Shown here: positions 15,001 to 21,320 of the stretch, one piece after another
How the letters are laid out: each line of letters begins with the position of its first letter
How positions within the stretch are numbered: the stretch's first letter is position 1
Assembly (NCBI GenBank): GCA_964035575.1
Contig: OZ037833.1
Location: 806,001-870,000 of the forward strand
DNA length: 64,000 nt
Direction: 5' to 3'
Source of the DNA: Rhynchopus sp. YZ270_cl-10
Taxonomy: Eukaryota > Euglenozoa > Diplonemea > Diplonemida > Diplonemidae
Position numbers and translations under genes: made by a program
Notes under the pieces: generated by a model
Databases searched by the model: none
What the model was told of the DNA's origin: nothing
What the model saw: only the letters and a program-made list of their open reading frames with translations

Positions 15001-18000
15001 TCATGCGATGCTGCAACAAGATCTGAACGAGTCTCGCTGTCTGCTTCAGAAGCAGGCTGTGCTGTGTGCTCCGCAAGCGTTGCGTTCGTCACGTCTGCAG
15101 TGTCTGTTGTCTGAAGCTGCTGCAACACAGTGGTCTCTGCACCCTGAAGACTCACACTGCTGGTGGATGTCTGCGGCAGCAACAAGGAAGAGTCGGCTTC
15201 GTGTTCAGGAGTCACAACAGCAGGTGTGTCGCTCGAGGTGGGCACGTGTTCGGGTGTGCCTTCTAAAGAAGCACCATCAGCAGGCTGTGCGGTGGTGTGC
15301 TCTGCAGACACAAGGCTTGTTGCGGACTGCGAAGGCAAAACGTCAGTTGTCTCGTCGGTGTTGTCAGAACGTGGCTTCTCAGCAGCTGTGCTGTCAGGTG
15401 AGAGAGCATGTTCGTGGTGCACTGCCACAAGCTCTGAGCGAGTCTCGCCGTCCATTTCAGCAGCAGGCTGTGCAGTGCTGTGCTCCGCAGCAACAAGGCT
15501 TGTGACGTCCTCCTGTCCTCCTGACACACAGCTGTCTGCATCATCTGCCACAGGGTGTTCCTGTACTGTGCGTGAGGTACTTACCTTGCCAGCAAGACTC
15601 ACTCCTGTTCCATGCTGTGGTGAATGTGCCACAGACTCAGTTGCTTCCAACACAGTGGCAACAGCAGGCTGTGCAGTGTTGTGCTCCGCAGTGACGAGGC
15701 TTGTTGCAGGTTGCGAAGGCACATCATCAGCTGTGCTGTCAGGGAACACAGCATGTTCATGTGATGCTGCAACAAGATCTGAACGAGAGGCACTGTCTGC
15801 TTCAGAAGCAGGCTGTGCTGTGCTGTGTTCCGCAACAAGTCTTTCCCCCACATCCTCTTCTTGTACTCCGGACACACCGTTGGGAAGGCTTGCTACTTCT
15901 GGGACACGTGGCTCAGCATCTCCGTCTACACTACGGCCGGCCCCTTCCGTGTCAGCAACATGCGAGGTGCTGTGCTCAGTGGCAACAAGCTGTGTGGAGA
16001 CACCCGACACTGCTAGCTCAGGAGCACCGTGGGGAACTGGGTGCGCTCCTTCTGGTCCAGGAGGGACGTCTGACACAGTTGCCACAAGGTGAGGTGCTGT
16101 GTCAACAGCTGCAGAAGGTGCACCACCGCCACTAGGGCTGGCACAACCTTCCAAGGTACGGAGTACATGCGACGGCGGGCTGACGTACCCGACGAGATCA
16201 GGAGAGAATTCCTGTCCAGACATCTCATCGGTGTCAGCTTCGTAGGCATCCCCCGTTTGCGACGACAAGAACGCAGCCAGTTCGGTGAGGTTCACTTTAC
16301 GTTGCAGGGTGGACACACTCTCGAAAAGCACAGGCGACTCCTGCTGCAGACGCACACGTGTCGTTTCGGACTCTGTCAGCAACATTGTTTGCGGTGTTTT
16401 CTTAGTCGTGAATGCATCATTCACAGATGAAAACCGCTGTCTCGCCACTATCTCTGCATCGTGAGCCATCGTCAGCAAAGCATCTACATCAGTACTAGGC
16501 TCTGCTGCTGTGTACGCAGTTGCAAGAAGGCTTGTCGCAGGTGATGGAGTGACAAGAGGCTCCGACACACTCATGTCTGCACTCTCGTTTAGTGTTCTCC
16601 TCACAGGAGTCTGTACAGAGGTGTCAGAAGGTGTCAGTGGTGCTGCAGCCTTTGGTTGCATGGGTGGTACATCAGCAGTGCTGCCAGGAGACACAGCATG
16701 CTCGTGGTGTGCAGAGGAGGCACCGTCTGCTTCAGCAGCAGGCTGTGCAGTGCTGTGCTCTGCAGCAACAAGGTTTGTGACGTCCTCCTGTCCTCCTGAC
16801 ACACAGCTGTCTGCATCATCCACATGCTCTGCAGGTCTGTGCTCAGAAGGCGTGCTCTGGGACCCTTCTGTTCCTTCAATAAGCGGCTGAAGTTGTTGCA
16901 CCACAGTCGTCTCTGCACCTTCAAGACTCACTGCAGCACTGTCCAGTACGTTTGTTGTGGACTCAGTTGCTTCCAACACAGTGGCATCAGCAGGCTGTGC
17001 AGTGTTGTGCTCAACTGACTCAAGGCTTGTTGCGGGTTGCGGAGGCACATCATCAGCTGTGCTGTCAGGGAACACAGCATGTTCATGCGATGCTGCAACA
17101 AGATCTGAACGAGTCTCGCTGTCTGCTTCAGAAGCAGGCTGTGCTGTGTGCTCTGCAAGCGTTGCGTTCGTCACGTCTGCAGTGTCTGTTGTCTGAAGCT
17201 GCTGCAACACAGTTGTCTCTGCACCCTGAAGACTCACACTGCTGGTGGATGTCTGCGGCAGCAACAAGGAAGAGTCGGCTTCGTGTTCAGGAGTCACAAC
17301 AGCAGGTGTGTCGCTCGAGGTGGGCACGTGTTCGGGTGTGCCTTCCACGGAAGCACCATCAGCAGGCTGTGCAGTGGTGTGCTCCGCAGCCACAAGGCTT
17401 GTTGCAGTTGTCTCGTCAGCGTTGTCGGAACGTGGTGTCTCAGCAGCAGTGCTGCCTGGGGACACAGCATGCTCGTGGTGTGCAGAGCAGGCACCGTCTG
17501 CTTCAGCAGCAGGCTGTGCAGTGCTGTGCTCCGCAGCAACAAGGTTTGTGACGTCCTCCTGTCCTCCTGACACACAGCTGTCTGCACCATCCACATGCTC
17601 TGCAGGTCTGTGCTCAGAAGGCGTGCTCTGGGACCCTTCTGTTTCACGGTCTGTTGTCTGAAGCTGCTGCAACACAGTGGTCTCTGCACCCTGAAGACTC
17701 ACACTGCTGGTGGATGTCTGCGGCAGCAACAAGGAAGAGTCAGCTTCGTGTTCAGGAGTCACAACAGCAGGTGTGTCGCTCGAGGTGGGCACGTGTTCGG
17801 GTGTGCCTTCTAAAGAGGCCACATCATCAGCAGGCTGTGCGGTGGTGTGTTCTGCAGACGCAAGGCTTGTGGAAGACTCTTGCAAAACATCAGTGGTCTC
17901 GCCAGCGTTGTCGGAACGCGTAGGAAACATGTCAGAAAGTGTATCATCTTCCTCTGGTGTTTGCTGTTCCGGTATGTCTGTCCCACATGGATGCAAACTG

Positions 18001-19307
18001 CGCCACTCACAACCCTGCAAGGACTGCTGCACTGTCTGCATGCCAGCGTCTGCACAATCTATGTGCACGACCTCACGCGACGCTTCCTTTAACACACACA
18101 GCTCATGCTGCAGCACATCCCGCTCTGCTTCAAGACGTGCACAGCTCTCGTAGGCTTGCAGAAGGGCTGGTTGCGATGCGCCTCCAGGTGCACACACGTC
18201 GCCACTCACACGCACCTGCAGATCCTCAAGCAGTCTGTCCCTGATGTGTGTGCTGTCCTCAGACCTGGCAGCATCTAATGCGTGTGCAAAGCTGCTCCGC
18301 TCGTCCATAAGAGCAGCGCAGTGTGCCTCCAGCTCTGCCATGCGTGTCTTCATGTCGTCACTGTGGTCCACAACGTTCTCCGCTTCGATGCCATTTACCA
18401 CACTGCGCAGCTCAGCCTCCAACACCTCTGCACGCTGTGCCTGCTCTGCAGCCTCCTGGCGTGCGTCGTGCACAGCCTGCCGCAGGGCCTCCAGCTCGCT
18501 GTCCACTTCATCGCCTGCATACGACTCGCGAGGGGAGTGACTGCGCCAGGCAAGACCCTCCAGGTGCAGGGGCGGCACTGCAGATGCGTCACGGCTGACT
18601 GAGCGGGGTGTCAATACCTGAGCAGATTCATCTTCACGCCGCCTCACACACTGCACACATTCCACACCAGCATCTGACCCGTCTAACGACCCCTCACACA
18701 CATCATCACCCTCAACACACTCAACGGGACGCTGCCACGCCCAGGCAACACCGAACAAAGATAGGGAACCTGCCGCTGTTCCTGCATCAACCATCTTGGG
18801 ACGGGGGTGCACTACGTCTCTGTATCTGTGCACACTAGGCACATTCGATACATCAACAGAACTTGGAACGACCGGATGCTCATGGTTGTCCATGAGTGCC
18901 GCAGCCTCACCGAGGTAACGTGCGTCACGCTCTAGTTGCCCTGCCGCCTCTAGGTTGCTGCGCGACATGCGTTCACGCAGGCCGTGCACATCCGCCTCCT
19001 GGGCCAGCATTACACCTTCGATGCTGCGTAGACTGTCGTCGATTGCGTCTCGAAGGGTACCACCACCACCACCACCACCACCTGGCACATAGCCATGCTG
19101 CTGCTCGTGATACGCCCTGTAGTCGCCCCTCACGTCCTGCGTGGAGTATCCGTAGTGGTCATGATGTGTTCGGTGTTGGGGCACAGCTTCTGTGTACGGT
19201 GCATAGTGCGGCCGTGGCTGTGCCTGGTGTGGAGGCGGCTCTGCATGCCCCGGTGTCCCTGCGCGCAGCTGAGCTAGCCTCCCGGCACGCTGTTCGCGCC
19301 ACGCCAT
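1..19307 (-). CDS. Giant acidic repeat protein, 5' portion (3' end outside window)
   Basis: A minus-strand frame starts at the ATG at 19305-19307 (MAWREQRAGRLAQLR) and appears open to the left edge, about 6,435 codons. The segments I translated (first ~700 residues, several internal stretches, last ~70) have no stop. Residues ~1-110 are His/Pro/Gln-rich with a Gly run. Next comes a region with heptad-like helices (QAQRAEVLEAELRSVV) that recurs twice more near the left end. Most of the rest is Ser/Thr/Glu/Asp/Pro/Ala/His-rich and probably disordered, with the motif AEHxTAQPA recurring every ~35-60 residues. Non-repetitive islands lie at about 12.1-12.65, 8.2-8.7 and 4.5-5.4 kb. I see no signal peptide, membrane segment or catalytic motif. 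The plus-strand reading frames here are shadows of the repeats. I do not recognise the family; a structural, cytoskeletal or surface-coat scaffold is only a guess. Confidence 0.85.
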   Translation of the reverse strand, partial: MAWREQRAGRLAQLRAGTPGHAEPPPHQAQPRPHYAPYTEAVPQHRTHHDHYGYSTQDVRGDYRAYHEQQHGYVPGGGGGGGGTLRDAIDDSLRSIEGVMLAQEADVHGLRERMSRSNLEAAGQLERDARYLGEAAALMDNHEHPVVPSSVDVSNVPSVHRYRDVVHPRPKMVDAGTAAGSLSLFGVAWAWQRPVECVEGDDVCEGSLDGSDAGVECVQCVRRREDESAQVLTPRSVSRDASAVPPLHLEGLAWRSHSPRESYAGDEVDSELEALRQAVHDARQEAAEQAQRAEVLEAELRSVVNGIEAENVVDHSDDMKTRMAELEAHCAALMDERSSFAHALDAARSEDSTHIRDRLLEDLQVRVSGDVCAPGGASQPALLQAYESCARLEAERDVLQHELCVLKEASREVVHIDCADAGMQTVQQSLQGCEWRSLHPCGTDIPEQQTPEEDDTLSDMFPTRSDNAGETTDVLQESSTSLASAEHTTAQPADDVASLEGTPEHVPTSSDTPAVVTPEHEADSSLLLPQTSTSSVSLQGAETTVLQQLQTTDRETEGSQSTPSEHRPAEHVDGADSCVSGGQEDVTNLVAAEHSTAQPAAEADGACSAHHEHAVSPGSTAAETPRSDNADETTATSLVAAEHTTAQPADGASVEGTPEHVPTSSDTPAVVTPEHEADSSLLLPQTSTSSVSLQGAETTVLQQLQTTDTADVTNATLAEHTAQPASEADSETRSDLVAASHEHAVFPDSTADDVPPQPATSLESVEHNTAQPADATVLEATESTTNVLDSAAVSLEGAETTVVQQLQPLIEGTEGSQSTPSEHRPAEHVDDADSCVSGGQEDVTNLVAAEHSTAQPAAEADGASSAHHEHAVSPGSTADVPPMQPKAAAPLTPSDTSVQTPVRRTLNESADMSVSEPLVTPSPATSLLATAYTAAEPSTDVDALLTMAHDAEIVARQRFSSVNDAFTTKKTPQTMLLTESETTRVRLQQESPVLFESVSTLQRKVNLTELAAFLSSQTGDAYEADTDEMSGQEFSPDLVGYVSPPSHVLRTLEGCASPSGGGAPSAAVDTAPHLVATVSDVPPGPEGAHPVPHGAPELAVSGVSTQLVATEHSTSHVADTEGAGRSVDGDAEPRVPEVASLPNGVSGVQEEDVGERLVAEHSTAQPASEADSASRSDLVAASHEHAVFPDSTADDVPSQPATSLVTAEHNTAQPAVATVLEATESVAHSPQHGTGVSLAGKVSTSRTVQEHPVADDADSCVSGGQEDVTSLVAAEHSTAQPAAEMDGETRSELVAVHHEHALSPDSTAAEKPRSDNTDETTDVLPSQSATSLVSAEHTTAQPADGASLEGTPEHVPTSSDTPAVVTPEHEADSSLLLPQTSTSSVSLQGAETTVLQQLQTTDTADVTNATLAEHTAQPASEADSETRSDLVAASHEHAVFPDSTADDVPPQPATSLESVEHNTAQPADATVLEATESTTNVLDGAAVSLEGASSAHHEHAVSPGTAPSQPASTIESEHNAVTCAPFAENVTLDSATEERLIREAYNDVEVQCSVCTVDMGVQTDVFAEYQVHPFFDPLTVGDGVGVGVVHANVPAFEDVALPQHRVAVSVHDDVVPAMHDDPTTEEVATTAVSPSTDVYGTVSDVPHTKPPDEPGSDHKDEPAGHDTAAATSGDALSTLVSNADATVLEATESTASVPAGAAVSLEGVVNVLQQVQTTVDDADVTSTISEHRPAEHATSLVSAEHSTAQPADGASLEGTPEHVPTSSDAPAVVTPEHEADSSLLLPQTSTSSVSLQGAETTVLQQLQTTDTADVTNATLAEHTAQPASEADSETRSDLVSASHEHAVFPDSTADDVPSQPATSLESVEHNTAQPADATVLEATESVANSPQHGTGVSLAGKVSASHTVQEHPVADDADSCVSGGQEDVTSLVAAEHSSAQLAAEMDGDTRSELVAVHHEHALSPGSTTAEKPRSDNTDGTTDVLPSQSATSLVSAEHTTAQPADATVLEATESTASVPAGAAVSLEGVVNVLQQVQTTVDDADVTSTISEHRPAEHATSLVSAEHSTAQPADGASLEGTPEHVPTSSDTPAVVTPEHEADSSLLLPQTSTSSVSLQGAETTVLQKLQTDTADVTNATLAEHTAQPASEADSETRSDLVSASHEHAVFPDSTADDVPPQPATSLESVEHNTAQLADATVLEATESTTNTAQDDTTVSLAGQELAIASPMSPGAVAELTEAAAHLQQGVVAATTPHVVDVGSAGERDTQDDSGHSAPAYLHSHVSDDAEESPHMWHDACTMTETTAAPLLFESTAALCSPEQRGSAVVLRVHECTLVGDNEGDVAVLPLQDTATATPTHRDTADDHADDVCTHLEEEEEGASVAEHNVGVDSSEVVLHSAVESVPSQQEASLVTAEHNTAHPADATVLEATESTTNVLDSAAVSLEGAETTVVQQLQPLIEGTEGSQSTPSEHRPAEHVDDADSCVSGGQEDVTSLVAAEHGSAQPAAEADGASSAHHEHAVSPGSTTAEKPRSDNADEEATDVLQQESATSLVSAEHSTAQPADGASLEGTPQHVPTSSDTPAVVTPEHEEPADSSLLLPQTSTSSVSLQGAETTVLQQLQTTDTADVTNATLAEHTAQPASEADSETRSELVAASHEHAVFPDSTADDVPSQPATNLESVEHNTAQPADSTVLEATESTTNVLDGAAVSLEGAETTVVQQLQPLIEGTEVTQSTPSEHRPAEHVDDADSCVSGGQEDVTSLVAAEHSTAQPAAEMDGDARSELDEHALSPDSTTLQPASEAASCSRPELSDSLPVLPFSENVDETTEVLPSQPAPSLVSAEHNTSQPADATVPEVSVEGRSVTQDGNGMDLVGAETTVSQQLQTTVADERSEHVTHEPDTSVVNGEDDTLTVHTTEPVDLAVHEFESLQEGEDLARGSQAEDGDEPHSRTSREGCLHTSHDCPVLLGHAHASSVPQDADTLLQCVLDLVRSGHVSPEALSLIREATFVATSPPTFATSPSTPAAVVYDRDVSPGATEGLEGAVAQVNAVVATGTSITVNEDRTTSLPASEDGALQGIRTPEQVSAQDGTSLVSAEYSTAQPADGASLEGTPEHVPTSCDAPAVVTPEHEADSSLLLPQTSTSSVSLQGAETTVLQQLQTTVDGDDVTSITSEHRPAEHSTSLESVEHGTAQPAAEMDGETRSELVAVHHEHALSPDSTAAEKPRSDNTDETTDVLPSQSATSLVSAEHTTAQPADGASVEGTPEHVPTSSDTPAVVTPEHEADSSLLLPQTSTSSVSLQGAETTVLQQLQTTDTADVTNATLAEHTAQPASEADSETRSELVAASHEHAVFPDSTADDVPSQPATSLESVEHNTAQPADATVLEATESTTNVLDSAAVSLEGAETTVVQQLQPLIEGTEVTQSTPSEHRPAEHVDDADSCVSGGQEDVTSLVAAEHGSAQPAAEADGASSAHHEHAVSPGSPAAETPRSDNASQTGHGSPPLAATILASAEHTTAHPADGVALEGTPQREPSVATPIATSVRGDYSPFLLPQTDTRAQGAGTVLQRSEEIRASRVSPEHLLEGTLHAGLPADVGVEGSEDDRSFLLSETADVEYLQSLVADAPEKLTTHERTHVVAQGMDSSGVWKGSVEERLAWLESQFRRQHTQDPQSEDDYNASMSAIRNYLEGPETLLLGREWSHTRPLSVEDMAVVILRVGAAPPKGEVPVLLSQEEWLGTLRTKLVSAEHSTAQPADEVDSETRSDLVAASHEHAVSPDSTADDVPLQAGLGSVEHNTAQPADATVLEATESTANALDGAAVSLAGQELVVSQSVGLESVEHKSVTFAEHTTAQPADGASLEGTPQHVPTSSDTPAVVTPEHEADSSLLLPQTSTSSVSLQGAETTVLQQLQTTVDGVDVTSTISEHRPAEHSTIFESVEHNTAQPAEPDSASRSELVAASHEHAVSPGTTEKPRSDTVDETTEVLPSQPAPSLVSAEHTTSQPADATVPEVSVEGRSVTQDGNGMELVGAETTVSQLQTTVADARSEHILSGTHARDTSVVKGEDDTLTKDDDASVLHVTRFVGHSTAQPADTDSLPPVSREYVPSPPSAAVLPSQPATLLMGVEHSSAQPAATGYSPVLEVSAAEQPTDIRGEDARLTATLSTVVLYSRQRQWNRPESRATSNTGVATVSCAVQTDALSSSALVHGNDGVMPTDRSFAMQGKEDAQPAVKSYARSQLAATSHEHAVFPDSTTDDVTLQQEASLESVEHNTTQPADVTVLEATESVANVAQDGTTVSLAGQELVASQSVGLESVEHKSVTFAEHTTAQPADGASLEGTPQHVPTSSDAPAVVTPEHEADSSLLLPQTSTSSVSLQGAETTVLQNPQTTVAGARSELMSETHEPGTSVVNGEDDTPAVQKTEPVERGDLARRSQAEDAEASVLHVTRFVAAEHSTDATLPANATDVLPARTHLVSVEHSTAQPAMEAGTDSPSVLDTLNNVDDCETLLDREWSHTRPLSVEDMAVVILRVGAAPPKGEVPVLLSQGEWLGTLRTKLVSAEHSTAQPADEVDIQYPAELAHEHGLSPDNTTTGAPAPTSLVPVERDTAQPALTLNTSETTMHIPQDNMEYLAAHRNGDAVSSFALSSDTHITGQHDTSSEHDPEVVLTVFEWSWARDLDTTYVPVHDVQELRSTCVRLAGEVDMMHAQLPPADTAAPCTRDVGTQHGTAPTLRATGWEWQHCKSPLPRHHDQTSQQSSADATSAERLREECTELMERTQTVLAMRHEAGVHTMTQTGLTWAGHDTLSVAVQSGASTSVDLVATEWGSKQSHVPYDTQEIEDEMHRLREECYNLVRRVSGTLSASPSPTNTAVRQSPLFGSDFGTATPRSLQSPVQHPPQLVAAAAGDDVSKSDSSFPEHSSAEVMSVAERTDDASLEGTPEHVPTSSDAPAVVTPEHEADSSLLLPQTSTSSVSLQGAETTVSQQLQTTVADERSEHVTHEPDTSVVNGEDDTLTVHKTEPVDLAVHEFESEEPDSANVSTASGDPDAALQEGEDLARGSQDEDGDEPHSRTSREGSLHTSHDCPVLLGHAHASSVPQDADTLLQCVLDLVRSGHVSPEALSLIREATFVATSPQSCASAPAVCLEGGSWRYASPQHAYEGDEVDSELEALRQAVHDARQEAAEQAQRAEVLEAELRSVVQRTGVELKGTTSSQNVPQSPSSVSTGSMWKHVLEERTAEHRQRRREFVASASSTSSDDVAPVPPAGHDTRARSPSESSVSLHGQEVQQQNLRERVFVESTAAQTCCVGEDGTPSLEGDAVLPHLFFEEHASTSPRSRDVGASVFTEEEAVPQPGDAPSVHQGEPEVRRASYDDVALSVHHWESSQPLSRDAVQEDDTLTVHTTEPVDLAVHEFESEEPDSANVSTASGDPDAALQEGEDLARGSQAEDGVPDVRATHLVVMEHSTAQPAGATAGSELVATSYEHAIFADSAATEDDCETLLDREWSHTRPLSVEDMAVVILRVGAAPPKGEVPVLLSQEEWLGTLRTKLVSAEHSTAQPADGASLEGTPEHVPTSSDAPAVVTPEHEADSSLLLPQTSTSSVSLQGAETTVLQQLQTTVDGDDVTSTISEHRPAEHSTHLESVEHTTAQPAEPDSSVSGAQEQEDFVAAEHSTDATLPANATDVLPARTHLVSVEHSTAQPAMEAGTDSPSVLDTLNNVDDCETLLDREWSHTRPLSVEDMAVVILRVGAAPPKGEVPVLLSQEEWLGTLRTKLVSAEHSTAQPADEVDSETRSELVAASHGHALPLQTGLVSVEHSTAQPADGASVEGTPEHVPTSSDTPAVVTPEHEADSITRLVEHSTAQPAGATTGSELVATSHEHAIFADSAATEDDCETLLDREWSHTRPLSVEDMAVVILRVGAAPPKGEVPVLLSQEEWLGTLRTKLVSAEHSTAQPADEVDSISPSELVAVHQESAVFPDSTTAEVPPHDGHDVDQTATVLPLMATSLVATEHTTVQHEQQSAEHTTAQPGVSLEGTPALCAHEWEWSCPVIHDGAGVHAQTVAVRDACTTSMSHTQTDVTHLDVDEEVEVVSLHGQEAQQQNLRQRVDVESTRWHTTAQTDSPLGVLHSVSGTVVQQATGGDVSDESACDDVHTPTPRSVSRDASAVPPLHLEGLAWRSHSPRESYAGDEVDSELEALRQAVHDARQEAAEQAQRAEVLEAELRSVVQRAEVLEAQVWAQDAAAAAPQSELVAQEAMWGRPATVADSTQEESTDTRSLADTPPRPILRGRTWTSSVNDLWCGPKTAYTPLSTPPQREWNQPSPSKEHEPELVIRESLWGRPKCVADLVEEAETSTGNPSFTHDSLSGGPYFPRGEPTLQGRSWASSVNDYWCTTRARTRSSTSIVAHSPPLCDNQESPRLLTPQLTHTAVARQNLALRPL
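640..845 (-). repeat. Coiled-coil module copy 3 of the giant protein
   Basis: This is the third near-identical copy of the helix module. It includes the same lead-in (AWRSHSPRESYAGDEV) as copy 1. Confidence 0.65.
3715..3845 (-). repeat. Coiled-coil module copy 2 of the giant protein
   Basis: The DNA is nearly identical to the helix-coding module at 18.4-18.6 kb and stays in the same frame. Its neighbours differ, so it moved as a block within the gene. Confidence 0.65.
8080..8224 (-). repeat. REWSHTRPLSVEDM module of the giant protein (five copies)
   Basis: This segment of about 50 codons reads REWSHTRPLSVEDMAVVI, then a VLRVGAAPPKGEVP-like stretch, then LLSQEEWLGTLRTKLVSAEH. It is less biased in composition than the surrounding acid-rich repeats and may form a small folded domain. 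Near-identical in-frame copies lie at about 5,650-5,792, 2,678-2,820, 1,998-2,142 and 1,486-1,630. Each is followed in the protein by an AEHSTAQPA motif. Confidence 0.7.
18398..18600 (-). repeat. Coiled-coil module copy 1 of the giant protein
   Basis: This encodes a Glu/Ala/Gln-rich helix containing QAQRAEVLEAELRSVV, preceded in the protein by a Ser/Arg-rich lead-in. Near-identical DNA recurs at about 3,715-3,845 and 640-845, so the module brackets the acidic repeat region. Confidence 0.7.
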
Positions 19308-19790
19308 TCGGTACCCTCGCTCTCAAAACGTCGTCACACTCTTTCGTTTCGTGCTATTCACACAGCATTGAATATCAGGGGGGGGGGGGGGGGGGGTTTA
19401 CTCCTTTGTGTACCTTTTTTTTGATTGCCCTGGAATGGTTATTGGTTATGCAACGGAGGGAGAGAATACTAAGATAAGTTGACATTAAATACAAAGTCCC
19501 CGCATGACAGTGTACCTTTGGTACATGACCGGCTGTACCGGGGGGTGGAACCTTGCAGTCATCAACCAGATGAACGGGGATCATTGCAAACACAGGGACA
19601 TGAATACTGTGTGATGTAGGGTCCGGTTGGGGTCCTCTGTCCGTTTCGCAGTGTGAGAGATAATATTTCAAAAGTCAAATTTTCATATTTTTTTCCGCAA
19701 CAGAGTCAAAAAAACAAAGTTAAGAATGAACCTAAGCCTCTCATGCAAAAAAATACGATTGTCTAAAAGCTGTATTTCCCGAACGCCTTA
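19308..19790. other. Upstream region of the giant gene
   Basis: No gene was seen here. A run of 19 G lies at 19,378-19,396, about 70 bp upstream of the giant gene's ATG. I see no TATA box. A segment at about 19,480-19,575 resembles the sequence at 27,390-27,490 inside the intron of the two-exon gene, so it is a small dispersed repeat. Confidence 0.5.
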
Positions 19791-20123
19791 CATGGTTGTA
19801 CAAAGTACTCGAAGAGTATCGAGTACTCGAAAACGAGAAAAAAAGGCCACTCGACACTCGAGTACTCGCCCGACCCATATTTTTTTTCTCTTCAATTTAC
19901 TCGTTCTGGCACTCGAGTACTCGAACGAGTGGGAAAAAGTGGGAAAAAAAACAGTACTCGGCCGAGTACTCGAGACTTTTTCCCACTCGTTCGAGTACTC
20001 GAGTGCCAGAACGAGTAATTGAAGAGAAAAAAAATATGGGTCGGGCGAGTACTCGAGTGTCGAGTGGCCTTTTTTTTTCGTTTTCGAGTACTCGATACTC
20101 TTCGAGTACTTTGTACAACCATG
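19791..20123. mobile_element. Palindromic 333-bp element with 6-bp TSD (CAT-family)
   Basis: The element is an almost perfect inverted repeat centred near 19,958. It begins CATGGTTGTACAAAGTACTC, ends with the complement, and is flanked by the direct repeat GCCTTA (19,785-19,790 and 20,124-20,129). The arms carry many copies of the palindrome GAGTACTC. It has no coding capacity, so it is a non-autonomous foldback element. The near identity of the arms suggests recent arrival or strong homogenisation. Termini and TSD length match the elements at 30,455 and 54,638. Confidence 0.85.
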
Positions 20124-20304
20124 GCCTTAACAGGCGGGACAAAAAAACATTTGACACACAAAAAATCCCGGAAGGGCTATTTTGCATGCATTTCCTCCCC
20201 TTCTCCCTCCACCCCCATCCCCCACACTCTCCTGCCTGCACCCTACTGCATAAGCTTCATTGCCACATCTCCCCCCCCTCACTCCATCCTATTCCACTGT
20301 CACA

Positions 20305-20412
20305 TCAGTCCCCCTCACTCTCATTGTAGCTAGATGAACCTGACACACTTACGGTATCGGGTGACGCTGGCGGTGACCCGCTGGCCTGCGGTGGTGTATC
20401 CTTCCCAGCACG
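20305..20412 (-). pseudogene. Duplicated 3' end of the two-exon gene
   Basis: This nearly repeats the last ~35 codons and stop of the gene at 25,952-28,132 (reads ...SGSSSYNESEGD). It belongs to a tandem duplication of ~170 bp with flanking C-rich DNA. The second unit of that duplication was later split by the 5.4-kb element. It is a fragment without the rest of the gene. Confidence 0.75.
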
Positions 20413-20654
20413 TGCACCCTACTGTATAAGCTTCATTGCCATTTAATCTCCCCCCCCCCCCTAGGGGATACGACTCCAGCCATTTTGGGTGGGACCAAAC
20501 GCACGGAAAATTCATTTGGCATTATCTGGCCATCTCCAAGGCAACTGCGGGTGAAAAACACCCTCAGAGTGGGTCACAGGGGGCCTGTGGGTCGAAAAAC
20601 GACCCAGAAGCCACCCCAGAATACAAAAAAATGGAAAAAGATCGGGTCTTTTGT

Positions 20655-20838
20655 TTGTGCGCTCAAAGCCGGGAAAACAAAAAGGTGAAAAAATGTGTTA
20701 AACTGAAGTACGGTTGTTGTGGTTAATTGAGTACTCAAAGAAAACAAGCAAGCTTCTGTTTTTTTTCAATCCGTTTTGTTTGCCCTGCAGCGCTGCCTCC
20801 AATCTTTTTAGAATTGACAACAAGTTGTTTTATCAAAA
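20655..20838. repeat. ~185-bp direct repeat, left copy
   Basis: This is nearly identical to 24,690-24,876 in the same orientation. The first ~35 bp recur again at 20,839-20,873. The two copies bound the nested 3.8-kb interior of the composite element. Confidence 0.75.
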
Positions 20839-21320
20839 AAGATCGGGTCTTTTGTTTGTGCGCTCAAAGCCGGTCATTATTGGAACACCCCCCTCCCCTC
20901 CCCCCTTGTTCTATAAGAGGCTAAAAGGGGGAAAACGAGGTGACCTCGAGGATGACTAGTCCGAGTGTGTGATGTTATCAGTACATCAGCTCGCAAAAAA
21001 TCGGTTCCTCTCAGTTCCTGTATTCCACTTCCACCACGTGAACAGTGTGATTTGAGGCTTGAGGCTTTTTCTTTTTCTTTTTTTTTTTTTTATACAGCAA
21101 GAAACTACAGTAAGCTCCGCTGGGAGAGAGGGAGATTTTATATCGGGGCATCGAGGGAGAAGGCACTCCCTACGCCCCACGGACAGTCAGAGAATCGTTC
21201 TACAACGGAGGATTGGCTCAGCGTACGTTATTACGGTACGTGAATACGGTTACGAAATCCGGGGTCTAGTAGACGGGAAGGGATGTCAGTAGGGTGGTCT
21301 GTCGAACCGGACGCAAAACA

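Noticed and set aside
193-18540. Numerous plus-strand Cys/Ser-rich frames in the first 19 kb (for example MDVCGSNKEESASCSGV repeats)
   Set aside because: They are short, end repeatedly, and mirror the repeat units of the one long minus-strand frame.
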